Below are positions 5,212-5,243 of a DNA stretch of 5,243 nucleotides, piece after piece; the stretch's first letter is position 1, and each line of letters starts with the position of its first letter. This DNA comes from Aquisalimonas sp. (GTDB lineage: Bacteria; Pseudomonadota; Gammaproteobacteria; Nitrococcales; Aquisalimonadaceae), in NCBI GenBank assembly GCA_007127625.1, contig SKYZ01000129.1, positions 1-5,243 on the forward strand, read 5' to 3'. The notes under the pieces were generated by a model, which ran no database searches, was not told where the DNA came from, and was given only the letters and a program-made list of their open reading frames with translations. The translations under genes were made by a program, and so were the position numbers.

Positions 5212-5243
5212 ACCGGTTGTCCACGCCTGTTGCAATCACCCCC

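Noticed and set aside
5035..5235. A 66-codon leftward open frame across the repeat element
   Set aside because: Most of it is the translated palindromic repeat plus antisense of the lipoprotein tail; this is a typical spurious call over such repeats.

Overview
The window is high-GC DNA (by eye about two thirds G+C) with dense, mostly leftward coding. It looks like a chromosomal segment of a gammaproteobacterium. This placement is inferred from gene content: HemL of the C5 haem pathway next to thiE, a divergent rubredoxin, a CpdA-type cAMP phosphodiesterase and a Sel1-repeat lipoprotein. Many proteins are acidic and GC3 is high, which would fit Ectothiorhodospiraceae/Halomonas-like lineages, but the sequence alone does not prove a genus.

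Left part (1-2127): hemL (leftward, C-terminus cut by the window edge) is preceded by thiE on the same strand, with a 48-bp gap, so the two probably form one transcript. thiE is divergent from a 56-aa rubredoxin gene across a 73-bp intergenic region. That region carries weak promoter-like hexamers and a short dyad. These genes are ordinary metabolism: tetrapyrrole precursor (5-aminolevulinate) synthesis, thiamine phosphate synthesis and one-iron electron transfer.

Middle (2140-4285): a 390-aa leftward gene ends 12 bp from the rubredoxin stop (convergent). It encodes a long soluble coiled coil with a single hydrophobic segment at its extreme C-terminus, so it is a predicted tail-anchored inner-membrane protein of unknown function. 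Upstream on the same strand is cpdA, with all class III phosphodiesterase metal ligands. The 151-bp gap between them starts with a 30-codon stretch that is in frame with cpdA, looks coding and follows its amber stop. It is either a gene remnant or a readthrough extension.

Right part (4286-5243): the 327-bp region between divergent cpdA and the lipoprotein gene contains no gene but much regulatory-looking sequence: a CRP/Vfr-like site, a sigma70-like promoter with a dyad in its spacer, and a leader with three consecutive hairpins just before the lipoprotein ribosome-binding site. The lipoprotein has a clear lipobox and about one and a half Sel1 repeats. After it lies a REP/BIME-like element: two perfectly inverted 24-bp arms, each itself a hairpin, with the outer half of the left arm duplicated in tandem.

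No mobile gene, CRISPR array, tRNA or rRNA was found. The coding part is largely conserved housekeeping. The points most worth a second look are the structured leader, the CRP-like site beside a cAMP phosphodiesterase gene, the tail-anchored coiled-coil protein and the palindromic repeat.
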